The notes under the pieces were generated by a model. It was not told the DNA's origin. It made no database searches and saw only the letters and a list, made by a program, of their open reading frames with translations. From an uncultured Oscillospiraceae bacterium (GTDB lineage: Bacteria > Bacillota > Clostridia > Oscillospirales > Oscillospiraceae), in contig CAKSWT010000001.1 in NCBI GenBank assembly GCA_934512135.1, positions 186,001 to 250,000 on the forward strand: DNA of 64,000 nt, read 5' to 3'. Positions 1-8,444 of the stretch are shown here, piece by piece. Within the stretch, counting starts at the first letter, position 1. Each line of letters starts with the position of its first letter. The position numbers were made by a program, and so were the translations under genes.

Positions 1-1517
1 AACTGAGTGTTCTTCCCCTGCTGATCTCGGTGGAACATCTTTATTACTATGAAGGTCCCTGCCGCTTCGGCAAAGGCGACGCCCTCCAGCCCGGCTATGA
101 TCGCCTGGCCAACGCCCAGAAGCAGGAGCAGTTTCTTGGGCTTCTGAAGGATCATCTGCCGGAGGGCTGCGAGATGATGGAGCCCGTCACCCTCAGCCGC
201 ACCGACGACTGGGAAAATCCCGAAGCGCAGTGGGACGCCATTGCTCCCGCCGTGGCCGCCTGTGATATTATCGTTGCGCAGACCGGTATTGCCTGTGATG
301 ACCGGGTGCTGGAATGTGCTGAGCGCTTTGGCAAGCCCATCACCGTCTCTCCCCTGGCCGGCTTCTCCGGCACCATCGCCGTAGCCGGTATCACCAGCAA
401 GCCCGGTAACTATGAGGTCTTTGCCTGCTACAAATGGGACGATCTCAAATATCGCCTGAAGATTCTGCGTGCCCGGAAGGTCATTCACTCCACTCGGATC
501 CTCTGCGTCACCCGCTTCGGCTCCACCACCTCCTACAGCTCAGTGGATGCCTTCAACAGCTATGAGCATATCACCAATCGCCTGGGTGTCCGCTTCCGGT
601 TTATCAACATCCATGAGATGTTCGACCAGATGACTCCCGCCACTGCCGAAGGCAATCCCACCACCCCCGGCCGCAAGACCCCGGATCTCACCGAGGAGGA
701 TCTCAAAAAGGCCAACGAAGTCGTGGACGATCTGTGCGCCGGCGCCAAGGAAAATGCCATGACCCGGGAAAAAATGCTCCCCTCCGCCATTGCCTTTGTG
801 ACCGTGCGGAAGAACATGGACCTCAAGGACTGCAACGGCTTTACCATGCCATGTCCTGACGCCTGCTCCACCCGCCGCCTGAATCAGGGCCAGTTTACCC
901 TGTGCCTGACCCACTCCCTCAACATGGAGGAGGGCATCCCCTCCGCCTGCGAATACGATACCGATGCGGTTTTGTCCCAGCAGGCACTGATTGCGGTTTC
1001 CGGCAAGCGGCCCTACATGGGCAACACCTGTCCGGTCCCCGTGGAGAACGGCCATCTTACCACCGCCCGGTTTGGCACCACCCCCGAGCAGATTTCCATT
1101 CTGGAAGCTGAGAATCCCGAGAATCTTTACATGATGCAGCATTCCGTAGCCCATCGCCGTCTGCGCAATCCCGAGGAAAACGCCCCCTATGCCATCCGCA
1201 ACTTCGCCTATGACCAGGGCTTCGGCGTCACCATCCGCTATGACTTCACCGCGGATAAGGGCCAGAAGATCACCATGTGCCGCTTCTCTCCCGACGGCAG
1301 CAAGCTGTTTATCGGCTCCGGTGAGATTGTCATGGGCGGCGGCTACGAAGGCTATAACTGCAGCCAGCTGGTTTACTTCCGGGTGAAGGATCAGATGGAC
1401 ACCTGGACCAAGCAGTGCATGGCCGGCAACCACTGCACCATGGTTTACGGCGACTATGTACAGGAGCTGAAGGATTTGGCTCTGTCTCTGGGCATCGAGC
1501 CTCTGGTGGCCGACTAA
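1..1517 (+). CDS. L-fucose/L-arabinose isomerase-like protein, 5' end outside the window
   Basis: The reading frame is open to the first base of the window; codons before the GTG at 30 read L-S-V-L-P-L-L-I-S, which looks like the first strand of a Rossmann-type fold. The gene therefore starts upstream and about 505 residues are seen. The C-terminal half has the stretch GIPSACEYDTD followed by a segment ending SGKRPYMGN. In the fucose/arabinose isomerase-like superfamily this Gly-x-Pro-x-x-Cys-Glu-x-Asp region carries metal-site acidic residues. The family usually interconverts aldoses and ketoses in the cytoplasm, but the substrate cannot be read from the sequence. The stop codon is one base from the next start, and the operon continues with a carrier-like protein and a sulfur-transfer pair rather than sugar catabolic genes, so a classical sugar isomerase role is uncertain. 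Confidence 0.75.
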   Translation, partial: LSVLPLLISVEHLYYYEGPCRFGKGDALQPGYDRLANAQKQEQFLGLLKDHLPEGCEMMEPVTLSRTDDWENPEAQWDAIAPAVAACDIIVAQTGIACDDRVLECAERFGKPITVSPLAGFSGTIAVAGITSKPGNYEVFACYKWDDLKYRLKILRARKVIHSTRILCVTRFGSTTSYSSVDAFNSYEHITNRLGVRFRFINIHEMFDQMTPATAEGNPTTPGRKTPDLTEEDLKKANEVVDDLCAGAKENAMTREKMLPSAIAFVTVRKNMDLKDCNGFTMPCPDACSTRRLNQGQFTLCLTHSLNMEEGIPSACEYDTDAVLSQQALIAVSGKRPYMGNTCPVPVENGHLTTARFGTTPEQISILEAENPENLYMMQHSVAHRRLRNPEENAPYAIRNFAYDQGFGVTIRYDFTADKGQKITMCRFSPDGSKLFIGSGEIVMGGGYEGYNCSQLVYFRVKDQMDTWTKQCMAGNHCTMVYGDYVQELKDLALSLGIEPLVAD

Positions 1518-1518
1518 T

Positions 1519-1962
1519 ATGGAAAACCGCAGCGAAATTCGCCGTCGGCTGCTGCGGGCCAGAAGGGCTGCAAAAACACACATGGATGTCATTTGCGGTT
1601 CCACTCCGCTGACATACCCCCTCCTAACGCAGGAACTCCGGCAGTTTATCCTGGCGAAGTTCCTGCTGGATGAGGAGGAGATTCCGGAGGACGCCGGCTT
1701 TGATGATCTGGTGGAGAAAAGCCTTTCCCACAGCATGAACATTGATCCAAGCCTGGTGGCCGAATTCGACACGGCCAAGAGCTGTGACGGCGCCACCTCT
1801 GCCATGGCGAAGAAGGTGCTGCTGTTTATGACCATGGAGCGGGAGCTTGGTTTGCAGCTCCCTGCGTTGGAGACAGCCAGGGTAAAAACCCTGGAGGACA
1901 TCTCCCAAATGGTTTACAAAACCATGCAAAACACCCCGGCTTGGCAGTCCCGGATTGAATAA
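1519..1962 (+). CDS. Small protein with an acyl-carrier-protein-like C-terminal half
   Basis: A 147-residue soluble protein that starts one base after the isomerase stop, so translation is probably coupled. I do not recognise the N-terminal half, which has a basic start and predicted helices. Residues about 91-135 resemble helices II-III of an acyl carrier protein: GATS at 91-94 sits where ACPs have GADS, followed by a hydrophobic/acidic helix, the turn LGLQLP, and an ETARVKTLEDIS segment like the E-A-E-K-I-x-T-x-x-D stretch of ACPs. If the likeness is real, Ser94 would be the phosphopantetheine site. The helix is two residues longer than in typical ACPs and the Asp before the Ser is Thr, so this is an inference, not a firm family call. 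Confidence 0.6.
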   Translation: MENRSEIRRRLLRARRAAKTHMDVICGSTPLTYPLLTQELRQFILAKFLLDEEEIPEDAGFDDLVEKSLSHSMNIDPSLVAEFDTAKSCDGATSAMAKKVLLFMTMERELGLQLPALETARVKTLEDISQMVYKTMQNTPAWQSRIE

Positions 1963-2023
1963 CCAACAACGCATTGGGCTGCTGCATCTGCGGCAGCCCA
2001 ATTTGACCTTAGGAGGATGCGCT

Positions 2024-3271
2024 ATGACATGGGAGGAATGCCGCAGGGACGTTCCGATTCTGGAACAGAGAATCGGAGCCTATCCCCTTTGTTATCTGGA
2101 TAACGGCGCCACAACGCAGCTGCCGGAGCCGGTTCTGCGGGAAATGGAACTGCAATATCACCGCTATGAGGCCAATGTTCACCGCGGCATTCACTATCTC
2201 AGCGAGGAATCGACCCGCCGAATGGAGGATGCCAGGGAGGACGTTCGGCGGTTTCTGGGCGCTTCCGGCACAGACGAGATTATCTTCACCAGCGGCTGTA
2301 CGGCTGCCATCAATCTGGTGGCAAGAAGTCTGAGCTTTTCCGACTTGACCCCGGAGGATGAGATTTTGACCACCCAAATGGAGCATCACTCCAACTTTCT
2401 CCCCTGGCAGGAGGCATGCCGGAGAACCGGGGCAGCCTTTCGCGTTGCGCCGATTCTTCCCGACGGCAGGCTGGATTTGGAAGCATTTTCTCAGATGCTC
2501 ACCGGGCGAGCCAAACTGGTGGCAATTACTTGGGTTTCCAATGTGACCGGCTGTGTAAACCCCATTAAGGACATCATTCAAATGGCCCATCAAAAGGGTG
2601 CGCTGGTGCTGGTGGACGCATCTCAGGCCATGCGCCATGAAAAAATGGATGTGCAGACATTGGACTGCGATTTTCTCTGCTTCTCCGGGCACAAAATGAT
2701 GGGGCCCACCGGAACAGGCGTTCTTTATGGCAAGCGTTCCGTACTGGAACAGCTGGAGCCGGAAACCTTTGGCGGCGGTATGGTGGATTTGGTAGGCGAA
2801 ACAGCCGCTACCTATGACGAGCTTCCCTATCGGCTGGAAGCGGGCACCCCAAACATCGCCGGAAACATTGGGCTTGGCGCCGCAGTGCGGTATCTGGAAT
2901 CCGTGGGAATCGAGGCAATTTCTCAGCGGGAAGCTCAGCTTTTGGCCCAAATACGTCAGATGCTACGGGAGCTGCCTCAGGTGCATTTGCTAGGCGCAGG
3001 AGAAATGGCAGGCTGCCTGAGCTTCACCCTGGACGGGTGCAGCTGCTATGATGCGGCCCGGCTGCTCAGTGAGCTGGGGGTTGCGGTGCGCTCCGGAACC
3101 CACTGTGCCCAGCCGTATCTTGCTGCGCTTGGGGTCAACGGTACCGTCCGGGTTTCTCCGGCGTTTTACAACACCGAGGAGGATTTGGAGCGCTTCTTCT
3201 CCGCCATGCAGCGGATAACGGGACTTTTGATCAAACGGCGTTCCACCATAAGGAGGCGAGTCCATGACTGA
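2024..3271 (+). CDS. sufS: Cysteine desulfurase, SufS/CsdA type
   Basis: PLP enzyme that takes sulfur from L-cysteine as an enzyme persulfide. AGGAGG at 2011-2016, seven bases before ATG 2024, fixes the start and gives 415 residues, the usual SufS length. The PLP lysine is Lys224 in SGHKMMGPTG and the persulfide cysteine is Cys361 in RSGTHCAQP; both match SufS spacing (about 226 and 364 in E. coli). The frame overlaps the following sufE-like gene by eight bases. No sufB, sufC, sufD or sufU is present. Either those lie elsewhere, or this pair supplies sulfur to another acceptor, perhaps linked to the two upstream genes. The symbol is by family; CsdA would be an equal name. Confidence 0.9.
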   Translation: MTWEECRRDVPILEQRIGAYPLCYLDNGATTQLPEPVLREMELQYHRYEANVHRGIHYLSEESTRRMEDAREDVRRFLGASGTDEIIFTSGCTAAINLVARSLSFSDLTPEDEILTTQMEHHSNFLPWQEACRRTGAAFRVAPILPDGRLDLEAFSQMLTGRAKLVAITWVSNVTGCVNPIKDIIQMAHQKGALVLVDASQAMRHEKMDVQTLDCDFLCFSGHKMMGPTGTGVLYGKRSVLEQLEPETFGGGMVDLVGETAATYDELPYRLEAGTPNIAGNIGLGAAVRYLESVGIEAISQREAQLLAQIRQMLRELPQVHLLGAGEMAGCLSFTLDGCSCYDAARLLSELGVAVRSGTHCAQPYLAALGVNGTVRVSPAFYNTEEDLERFFSAMQRITGLLIKRRSTIRRRVHD

Positions 3272-3707
3272 ATTGGAGCAGCGCCTTGACAGCCTGAAGT
3301 CGGAATTCTCCGAGCTGGAGGACGGCTTTGAACGGTATTCCTATTTGATGGAGCTGGGCAGCTATTTGCCCTCCTATCCGGCAGAAAAAAGAACCCCCGA
3401 CCATCTGGTTCGGGGCTGTCAAAGTCAGGTATGGATTCACTGCTACACCAAAGGCGGGCACTTTTTCTTTGACGCAGACAGCGACACCTTTATCATCAAG
3501 GGCGTGCTTTTGCTCTTGCAGGATTTGCTCTCAGGTCTTCCGGTGCAGGAGGCCGCAAATGCAAATCTCGAGCTACTCCAGGAGCTGGGCCTGGAACACG
3601 AGTTTTCGGATACTCGGCAACGGGGCCTCCGTGCGGCCTTTTTGATGCTCACCAATGCGGCCAAGGAGGCTTGCGCAGCTCAGATGGGTGATTGCTTGTC
3701 ACGCTAA
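3264..3707 (+). CDS. sufE: SufE-family sulfur acceptor
   Basis: A 147-residue protein with the SufE signature: an N-terminal helical region, PDHLVRGCQSQVW with the acceptor cysteine at Cys52 (Cys51 in E. coli SufE), then strand-rich sequence and a C-terminal helix of the form GLRAAFLMLTNAAK. Family members accept the persulfide from SufS/CsdA and raise its turnover. The ATG lies inside the end of sufS, so the two are translationally coupled, and a strong hairpin ends the operon 54 bases after the stop. A SufE partner, rather than the zinc protein SufU common in Bacillota, is worth noting. Confidence 0.88.
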   Translation: MTELEQRLDSLKSEFSELEDGFERYSYLMELGSYLPSYPAEKRTPDHLVRGCQSQVWIHCYTKGGHFFFDADSDTFIIKGVLLLLQDLLSGLPVQEAANANLELLQELGLEHEFSDTRQRGLRAAFLMLTNAAKEACAAQMGDCLSR

Positions 3708-3761
3708 GGCAGAATATCTGATGTTCCGAACTCCTGGCCTGAAATTTTAACCGTTTTTCTT

Positions 3762-3796
3762 CCCCGTCTGACAGCGAGTTTCGCTGTCAGACGGGG
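3762..3796 (+). terminator. Hairpin terminator after the sufSE operon
   Basis: A perfect 16-bp stem (CCCCGTCTGACAGCGA and its complement) with a GTT loop, followed by ATTTCGTCTTCTT. The T-run is weak, but the stem is very stable and lies between convergent genes, so it may serve both strands. Confidence 0.75.
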
Positions 3797-3897
3797 ATTT
3801 CGTCTTCTTGAGAAGGATTTCCTCACTTCCCCGCTTGCTTCAATGGACTCGCCATTCCGCAGCAGGCAGTTCTAATCTCTGCCTGTCCCGTTACCGT

Positions 3898-5328
3898 TTA
3901 CTGCCGATACTGCGTTTTGATATAGAGCTGGTACAGACCCATGCGGGATTTTACCCCCGCCTTCTCATAGATAGACGCAATATACCGCTGACAGGTTCGG
4001 CGGGACAAATATAGCTCATCTGCAATTTCCTGAATACTCTTCTCCGAATGAATCAGCTTGTCGAACACCTCGATTTCTCTTGGCGTGAGGGCAAACATCT
4101 CCGACAGGGTATGCAGTGCTTCCTGCGGGGTCAAATTCACCGGAATCTCCTTGGGGGGATCGGCTACAGCCGGCATCCAGGCCGTGTACAGGGAGAGCAC
4201 CACGCTAATTACCACAAACAGCGCAAGCGCCAGAATAATCGCCAACATACCATTGCTGTCGGAAACCAGCAACGCCACCGAGGCATTGGTAAGCAATGCG
4301 GCACTTACATTATTCATTGCACGGCCCATGCCGACCCATAGGGTGGGCATCTGCGTATGGCAGGCAAAATCCAGGAACCCGGTGGTGAAGAATACAAAAA
4401 AGAAGCCGGAGGAAAGGTAGAATACAATTAGCCCGACCAAAAATGAGCCGCCCATTTTAAGTACCACTACACAGATCACGGACATCAGCAGGACGCAGTA
4501 CATGATTAAGGTCATATATTTTCGGTCATGAATATCAAAAAGAAACCCGGCAACCAGGCCGCTGACCGCCAGCAAAAGCCGCGGCCACTGCCCAATGTCG
4601 GTACCGGTCACATGATGCATGGTAACCGCATTATCCAGTGTGCTGAACACACATGCCATCAGAATGACGAGCAGCGCCAAAAGCCCTCCGGCGGCGATGG
4701 TTCTCCGATTGGTTTTCCCGCTTTTTTCTTTTGCAGCGCGAGGGGATTCTTCCCCTTCTACGGCTTCCCGGCAGCAAAGCCCCTCCGCGCTCCACAGCAG
4801 CGCCAGGGCCACCAGGGCAGAGAGCGAAAGAATCACAGCCTCTGCGGTTTGCTGTTTCACCAGATTGTTATTCAGAAACTGCAAAAAGATGCCCAGTGCA
4901 TAGGCGACGCCAACCATGCGTGCCAATCGGTCCCGGTCCTCGGTCAGTCTGAAAAACAGGTAGTGGATTGCATTTCCCAACAGCCCCAAAAGCAGGAACA
5001 GCACCATCCCGGATAGCAGCGTTGACGAATAAGCGCTATGCCTTTGCATCCAGAAATTGCACACTCCCGTTCCCAGTGCAAGGACGGAAAGTCCAACCAT
5101 TTGCGCCCGCTTTTTAAGCAGGCGATGAAACAGCGGATACAGAAAAAAGCCGATGGCGCTGATGCCTAATGCATAGTTCTGAACAATTACCGTTTTTTCT
5201 TTTCCCGCCGTCAGTGCAATCATATTCACATACATGTACTCGGAGCCAAGGAATAGAAAGGTAAACATGCCAAGCAGCAAAACCGCATACACGGTTTTTT
5301 GTTTTATGGGAAGCTTCTCTGTTGCCAT
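3898..5328 (-). CDS. Membrane-bound LuxR-family regulator with an MFS-like N-terminus
   Basis: 476 residues. The first ~400 hold roughly twelve hydrophobic segments arranged like a major facilitator protein, with a basic, hydrophilic central loop at about 185-215. The C-terminal ~65 residues are a LuxR/GerE helix-turn-helix, with LTPREIEVF, IQEIADELYLSRRT and a recognition helix ending IYEKAGVKSR. Proteins of this build are thought to sense a ligand at the membrane and bind DNA directly; ligand and targets are unknown here. It is transcribed divergently from the FHA/PP2C/kinase locus across about 300 bp, making that locus a plausible target, which is inference only. A GAGGGGA-type ribosome binding site precedes ATG 5328. 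Confidence 0.85.
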   Translation of the reverse strand: MATEKLPIKQKTVYAVLLLGMFTFLFLGSEYMYVNMIALTAGKEKTVIVQNYALGISAIGFFLYPLFHRLLKKRAQMVGLSVLALGTGVCNFWMQRHSAYSSTLLSGMVLFLLLGLLGNAIHYLFFRLTEDRDRLARMVGVAYALGIFLQFLNNNLVKQQTAEAVILSLSALVALALLWSAEGLCCREAVEGEESPRAAKEKSGKTNRRTIAAGGLLALLVILMACVFSTLDNAVTMHHVTGTDIGQWPRLLLAVSGLVAGFLFDIHDRKYMTLIMYCVLLMSVICVVVLKMGGSFLVGLIVFYLSSGFFFVFFTTGFLDFACHTQMPTLWVGMGRAMNNVSAALLTNASVALLVSDSNGMLAIILALALFVVISVVLSLYTAWMPAVADPPKEIPVNLTPQEALHTLSEMFALTPREIEVFDKLIHSEKSIQEIADELYLSRRTCQRYIASIYEKAGVKSRMGLYQLYIKTQYRQ

Positions 5329-5358
5329 ATGTCCCCTCCTCTCTCCGATTGCATCATC

Positions 5359-5387
5359 ATTATACTATATGTCCTTCGAGTTTTCAA
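5359..5387 (-). promoter_or_regulatory. Promoter of the membrane LuxR gene
   Basis: Reading on the minus strand: -35 TTGAAA (5382-5387), 17-bp spacer, -10 TATAAT (5359-5364), about 30 bases before the start codon. Confidence 0.65.
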
Positions 5388-5484
5388 CAATTCTCACTAT
5401 CCTCCTTGTACTTCCCGGAGGCAGTCCCTTTGCAAGGTCTGATTTCTCCTTTCGTCCGATTATAACCGATTTTTCCCCGGATTT

Positions 5485-5531
5485 TTGTAAAAAAACCAGA
5501 ATGGCGCCGGTGCGCCACTGTGTTTTTACAA
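5485..5531. promoter_or_regulatory. Long imperfect hairpin in the divergent intergenic region
   Basis: TTGTAAAAA pairs with TTTTTACAA at the ends and TGGCGC with GCGCCA at the centre around a CGGT loop, with bulges between. T-runs follow the core on both strands, so it could be a two-way terminator insulating the divergent genes, or an operator. The rest of 5329-5645 holds no gene; I saw no convincing plus-strand promoter there. Confidence 0.5.
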
Positions 5532-5645
5532 GTTGGCACGGGTGCGACCTGCACAAAGCGCTCCAAAAACAATACAGTAAAAGGGGCTAAGGTCCGGAAA
5601 TGGATCCGTACAGCCCTTAACAATTTGGTTTTAGGAGGAGCAAAC

Positions 5646-6185
5646 ATGAAACAATGCGACAATGGCCATTTCTATGATGAGAAGAGATTCGACAGCTGCC
5701 CCTACTGTCAGGAGGGAGCCGGAATCGGAAAGACAGTAGCAGCCGGCTCCGTGGGGAAAACCGTCGCCGCCGTACCACGGGACGCTGCGCCGGAGGCGGA
5801 CAGAGGCAAGACCGTGGGCATTATCAAAAAGAAGATTGGCTTTGATCCCGCCGTTGGCTTCCTGGTTTGCATTTCCGGTCCCAATCGCGGGGCAGATTAC
5901 AAGCTGGTAGCCGGGAGGAATTTTATTGGCCGGGCGGCAGCCATGGATGTGGCGCTGACCGATGATGATACCGTGTCTCGAGAAAGTCACGCACTGGTAA
6001 CCTATGACGTAAAGCACAACCGATTTTCCCTTTCTCCCGGTCAGGGCAGAGGCATCACCTACTGCAATGATGAGCAGGTGGAAATGGTCCGCCCGCTGAA
6101 AGCCTATGATGTGATTGAGGTGGGAAAGAGCCAGCTCATCTTCCTGCCGCTGTGTGGAGATCAATTTCAATGGAATGAGGGATAA
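5646..6185 (+). CDS. Zinc-ribbon plus FHA domain protein
   Basis: 179 residues; AGGAGGAG at 5633-5640 places the start at ATG 5646. An N-terminal Cys4 motif (Cys4 and His8 region, then Cys18 and Cys21 in CPYC) suggests a small zinc site. A linker carries three GKTV repeats at residues 28-31, 37-40 and 54-57. The C-terminal ~110 residues are an FHA domain, with NFIGRAAAMDVAL, then SRESHALVTYD, the phosphothreonine-binding loops. FHA domains bind phosphothreonine peptides, and this gene heads a locus with two Ser/Thr kinases and a PP2C phosphatase, so it is probably their substrate or adaptor. The repeated threonines before the FHA recall GarA/OdhI-type switches; that is inference. Confidence 0.85.
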   Translation: MKQCDNGHFYDEKRFDSCPYCQEGAGIGKTVAAGSVGKTVAAVPRDAAPEADRGKTVGIIKKKIGFDPAVGFLVCISGPNRGADYKLVAGRNFIGRAAAMDVALTDDDTVSRESHALVTYDVKHNRFSLSPGQGRGITYCNDEQVEMVRPLKAYDVIEVGKSQLIFLPLCGDQFQWNEG

Positions 6186-6188
6186 GGG

Positions 6189-7112
6189 ATGGAACGTGTA
6201 CTTTCCTGGTTAAACCAGCCGCTGCTTTCAGGCGCCGTAATCCGAACCTGGATGGTCATTGCAGCCGGTGCTGTGATTCTTCTGGTGCTGATTTTTGTCG
6301 TTGCTCTGGTACGACGAAACAAGAGGCATGAACCCAACACCGTTGCGGAACCAACCACGGAGCAGCCGAGGCTGCCGCCGGAGCTGGAGCTTGCCAACCT
6401 GCAGGGGATTGGCTGCCGGGAAGAACAGCAGGATGCATTTGGCATCTCCCCCATGAATCGCTGCAAGGAGGACGGCCTGCTGGCAGTATTGTGTGACGGT
6501 ATGGGCGGCATGACGGAGGGCGGCAGGATTGCCGCAGAAACGGTATCGGCGCTGATGAATAGCTTCCCCTGGGGAGACGACATGGATCTTCCTGACTGGG
6601 TGTCCCGGCACAGCGCCAAGGTCTACCGGCATTTTCGGGGCCATGGCGGAACCACCCTGGTGGCCGTACTGCTCAAAGGGGATCGGCTGTTCTTCTGGTG
6701 CGTAGGGGACAGCGACCTGTTTCTGCTCCGGGATGGGACCCTCTATGGGATGAATCTCCGACAGGAATATAAAAACGAGCTGGTGCTGCGGGCATTGGGG
6801 GGCGTGTATCCCATAGAGGAGGCGTTTCTTGATCCGCAGGCAGGCGCCCTTTCCGAGTACATCGGAAAAGAAGAAGTGACCTGTGACTATACCCGCCTCC
6901 CCTTCCTCCTCAGGCCGGAGGACACACTGCTCCTCTGCTCAGACGGAGTAAGCGACACCCTGACCCTAAAGCAGATCCGGGAAGCAATGGCCCTTTCCCC
7001 GCAGGCCTGCTGCGACAGGCTGGAAGAGGAGATTCTATCGGCAGATAAGCCGAACCAGGACAACTATACGGCAATCGTATTGAACTATCACGGTAAAGGA
7101 GAAACAGAATAG
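6189..7112 (+). CDS. Membrane-anchored PP2C-family Ser/Thr phosphatase
   Basis: 307 residues: one transmembrane helix at about 20-42, a short linker, then a PP2C (PPM) domain to the end. Metal-binding motifs are visible: REEQQDAFG, LCDGMGGM, then LLCSDGVSD and PNQDNYTA near the C-terminus. PP2C enzymes remove phosphate from Ser/Thr with Mn/Mg. The catalytic part should be cytoplasmic, where it can oppose the kinases encoded 1.6 kb downstream. The gene follows the FHA gene by three bases and its stop abuts the next ATG, so all three are one transcript. In known bacterial pairs (PrpC/PrkC) the phosphatase acts on the kinase itself. Confidence 0.9.
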   Translation: MERVLSWLNQPLLSGAVIRTWMVIAAGAVILLVLIFVVALVRRNKRHEPNTVAEPTTEQPRLPPELELANLQGIGCREEQQDAFGISPMNRCKEDGLLAVLCDGMGGMTEGGRIAAETVSALMNSFPWGDDMDLPDWVSRHSAKVYRHFRGHGGTTLVAVLLKGDRLFFWCVGDSDLFLLRDGTLYGMNLRQEYKNELVLRALGGVYPIEEAFLDPQAGALSEYIGKEEVTCDYTRLPFLLRPEDTLLLCSDGVSDTLTLKQIREAMALSPQACCDRLEEEILSADKPNQDNYTAIVLNYHGKGETE

Positions 7113-8438
7113 ATGAAAACAAAAAAAGCAGCAGGAAAGCAGATTGTAGCCATTATTTTACTGGCTGCAGGATTGATTTTTTCCGTGTTCGGCGTATTCG
7201 GCCTTGCCGGCAGAGGCGGTATGGACCCCTATGAGGCACGCAACAGCGTTGTCATGGTGTACTCCTATCTTCAGCTGACCGACGGCCAGTCCGCCGGCGC
7301 CATGGGCACCGGCTTTGCCATCGGGAAGCCCGGTGAGCCGGTAGAGTATATTGTGACCAACGGCCATGTGGTGGAATACGGCTACATGGGGCCGAAGGCC
7401 TATCAGGAGCAGGTATCCTCCGCAGGCGTAGAGGTATACTTCTCGGCGGCGGAAAACGATTTTGTCTCGGCAGAGGTGGTCTATTATTCTCCCTTTGACG
7501 AGAAGGATATTGCCATTATCCGTTTGCCCTCCAAGACGGATAAGCGGGAAGCCATTTCCATTAAGGATGCGGATAAGGTCACAGTCGGCGACACCGCCTA
7601 TGCCCTCGGGTATCCAGGCGTGGCAAGCAACAGCCAGCAATTCAACACCTATGACAAGAATGACGTTACGCTGACCAAGGGCATCATCAGCAAGCGCACC
7701 AAACCGGCATGGAGCAATTACGACGCCTTTCAGATGGATGTATACATCAACCATGGCAATTCCGGCGGTCCGCTGGTAGATGATCGTGGCTTCCTGATCG
7801 GAATCAATTCTTCCGGTGCAGTGGATGAGCAGGGCAAGAGCGAGGGCGTTAACTTTGCAATTACCTCCGCAGAGCTGGTGAAAATTCTAGACAGCGAAAA
7901 CATCCATTACACCATGGCCGGCGGCGGAATCTCCTGGGCTCCGACTTGGTTTGCCTATGTGTTCCTGCCCATCGGCGCACTTATGCTGGTAGGCGGAATT
8001 CTCCTGCTGGTAATATCTAATAAGCATAGACAGCCCTCCCCGGCATTTGCCGGCAGCGCTGCAGGTACCGGCGCATATCATGCCCCTGCCGGCAACCGCC
8101 GGAATTCCGCCGGAAAGCAGGCTGTGCTGCGGGGCGTTACCGGAAAATATGCAGGTCAGCGCTTTGACCTTTTGCAGGGCAAGGTGGTCATTGGGCGCGA
8201 TCCCGCAGCCTGCAACATTGTGTTTGACCGGAACGCACCGGGCATCAGCGGACGGCATTGCCAGGTCGCCTACGACCAGAACGAGGACTGCTTCCTCATC
8301 ACCGACTTGGGCTCCTCTTATGGCACATTCCTGGGCAACGGCAAAAAGCTGACGGCCAATGTGACGGAAAAAATGGCCACCGGGGACACCTTCTATCTGT
8401 GTGACAATGCCAATCGCTTTGTGGTGAGCAAGGAGTAA
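7113..8438 (+). CDS. Trypsin-like serine protease fused to an FHA domain
   Basis: 441 residues. Transmembrane segment at about 8-30, then a chymotrypsin/HtrA-type protease domain with His85 (TNGHVV), Asp132 (KDIAII) and Ser217 (GNSGGPL), a second transmembrane segment at about 270-295, a linker, and a C-terminal FHA domain from about 335 (VVIGRDPAACN, then GISGRHCQV and DLGSSYGTFLGNG). The topology puts the protease outside and the FHA inside the cell, so phosphothreonine signals from the neighbouring kinases could be coupled to extracytoplasmic proteolysis or recruitment; this is inference. No PDZ domain is seen, unlike DegP/HtrA. Confidence 0.88.
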   Translation: MKTKKAAGKQIVAIILLAAGLIFSVFGVFGLAGRGGMDPYEARNSVVMVYSYLQLTDGQSAGAMGTGFAIGKPGEPVEYIVTNGHVVEYGYMGPKAYQEQVSSAGVEVYFSAAENDFVSAEVVYYSPFDEKDIAIIRLPSKTDKREAISIKDADKVTVGDTAYALGYPGVASNSQQFNTYDKNDVTLTKGIISKRTKPAWSNYDAFQMDVYINHGNSGGPLVDDRGFLIGINSSGAVDEQGKSEGVNFAITSAELVKILDSENIHYTMAGGGISWAPTWFAYVFLPIGALMLVGGILLLVISNKHRQPSPAFAGSAAGTGAYHAPAGNRRNSAGKQAVLRGVTGKYAGQRFDLLQGKVVIGRDPAACNIVFDRNAPGISGRHCQVAYDQNEDCFLITDLGSSYGTFLGNGKKLTANVTEKMATGDTFYLCDNANRFVVSKE

Positions 8439-8444
8439 TGCATT

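Noticed and set aside
540..1901. 453-residue minus-strand open frame
   Set aside because: Antisense to the isomerase-like and carrier-like genes, low-complexity composition, no domain.
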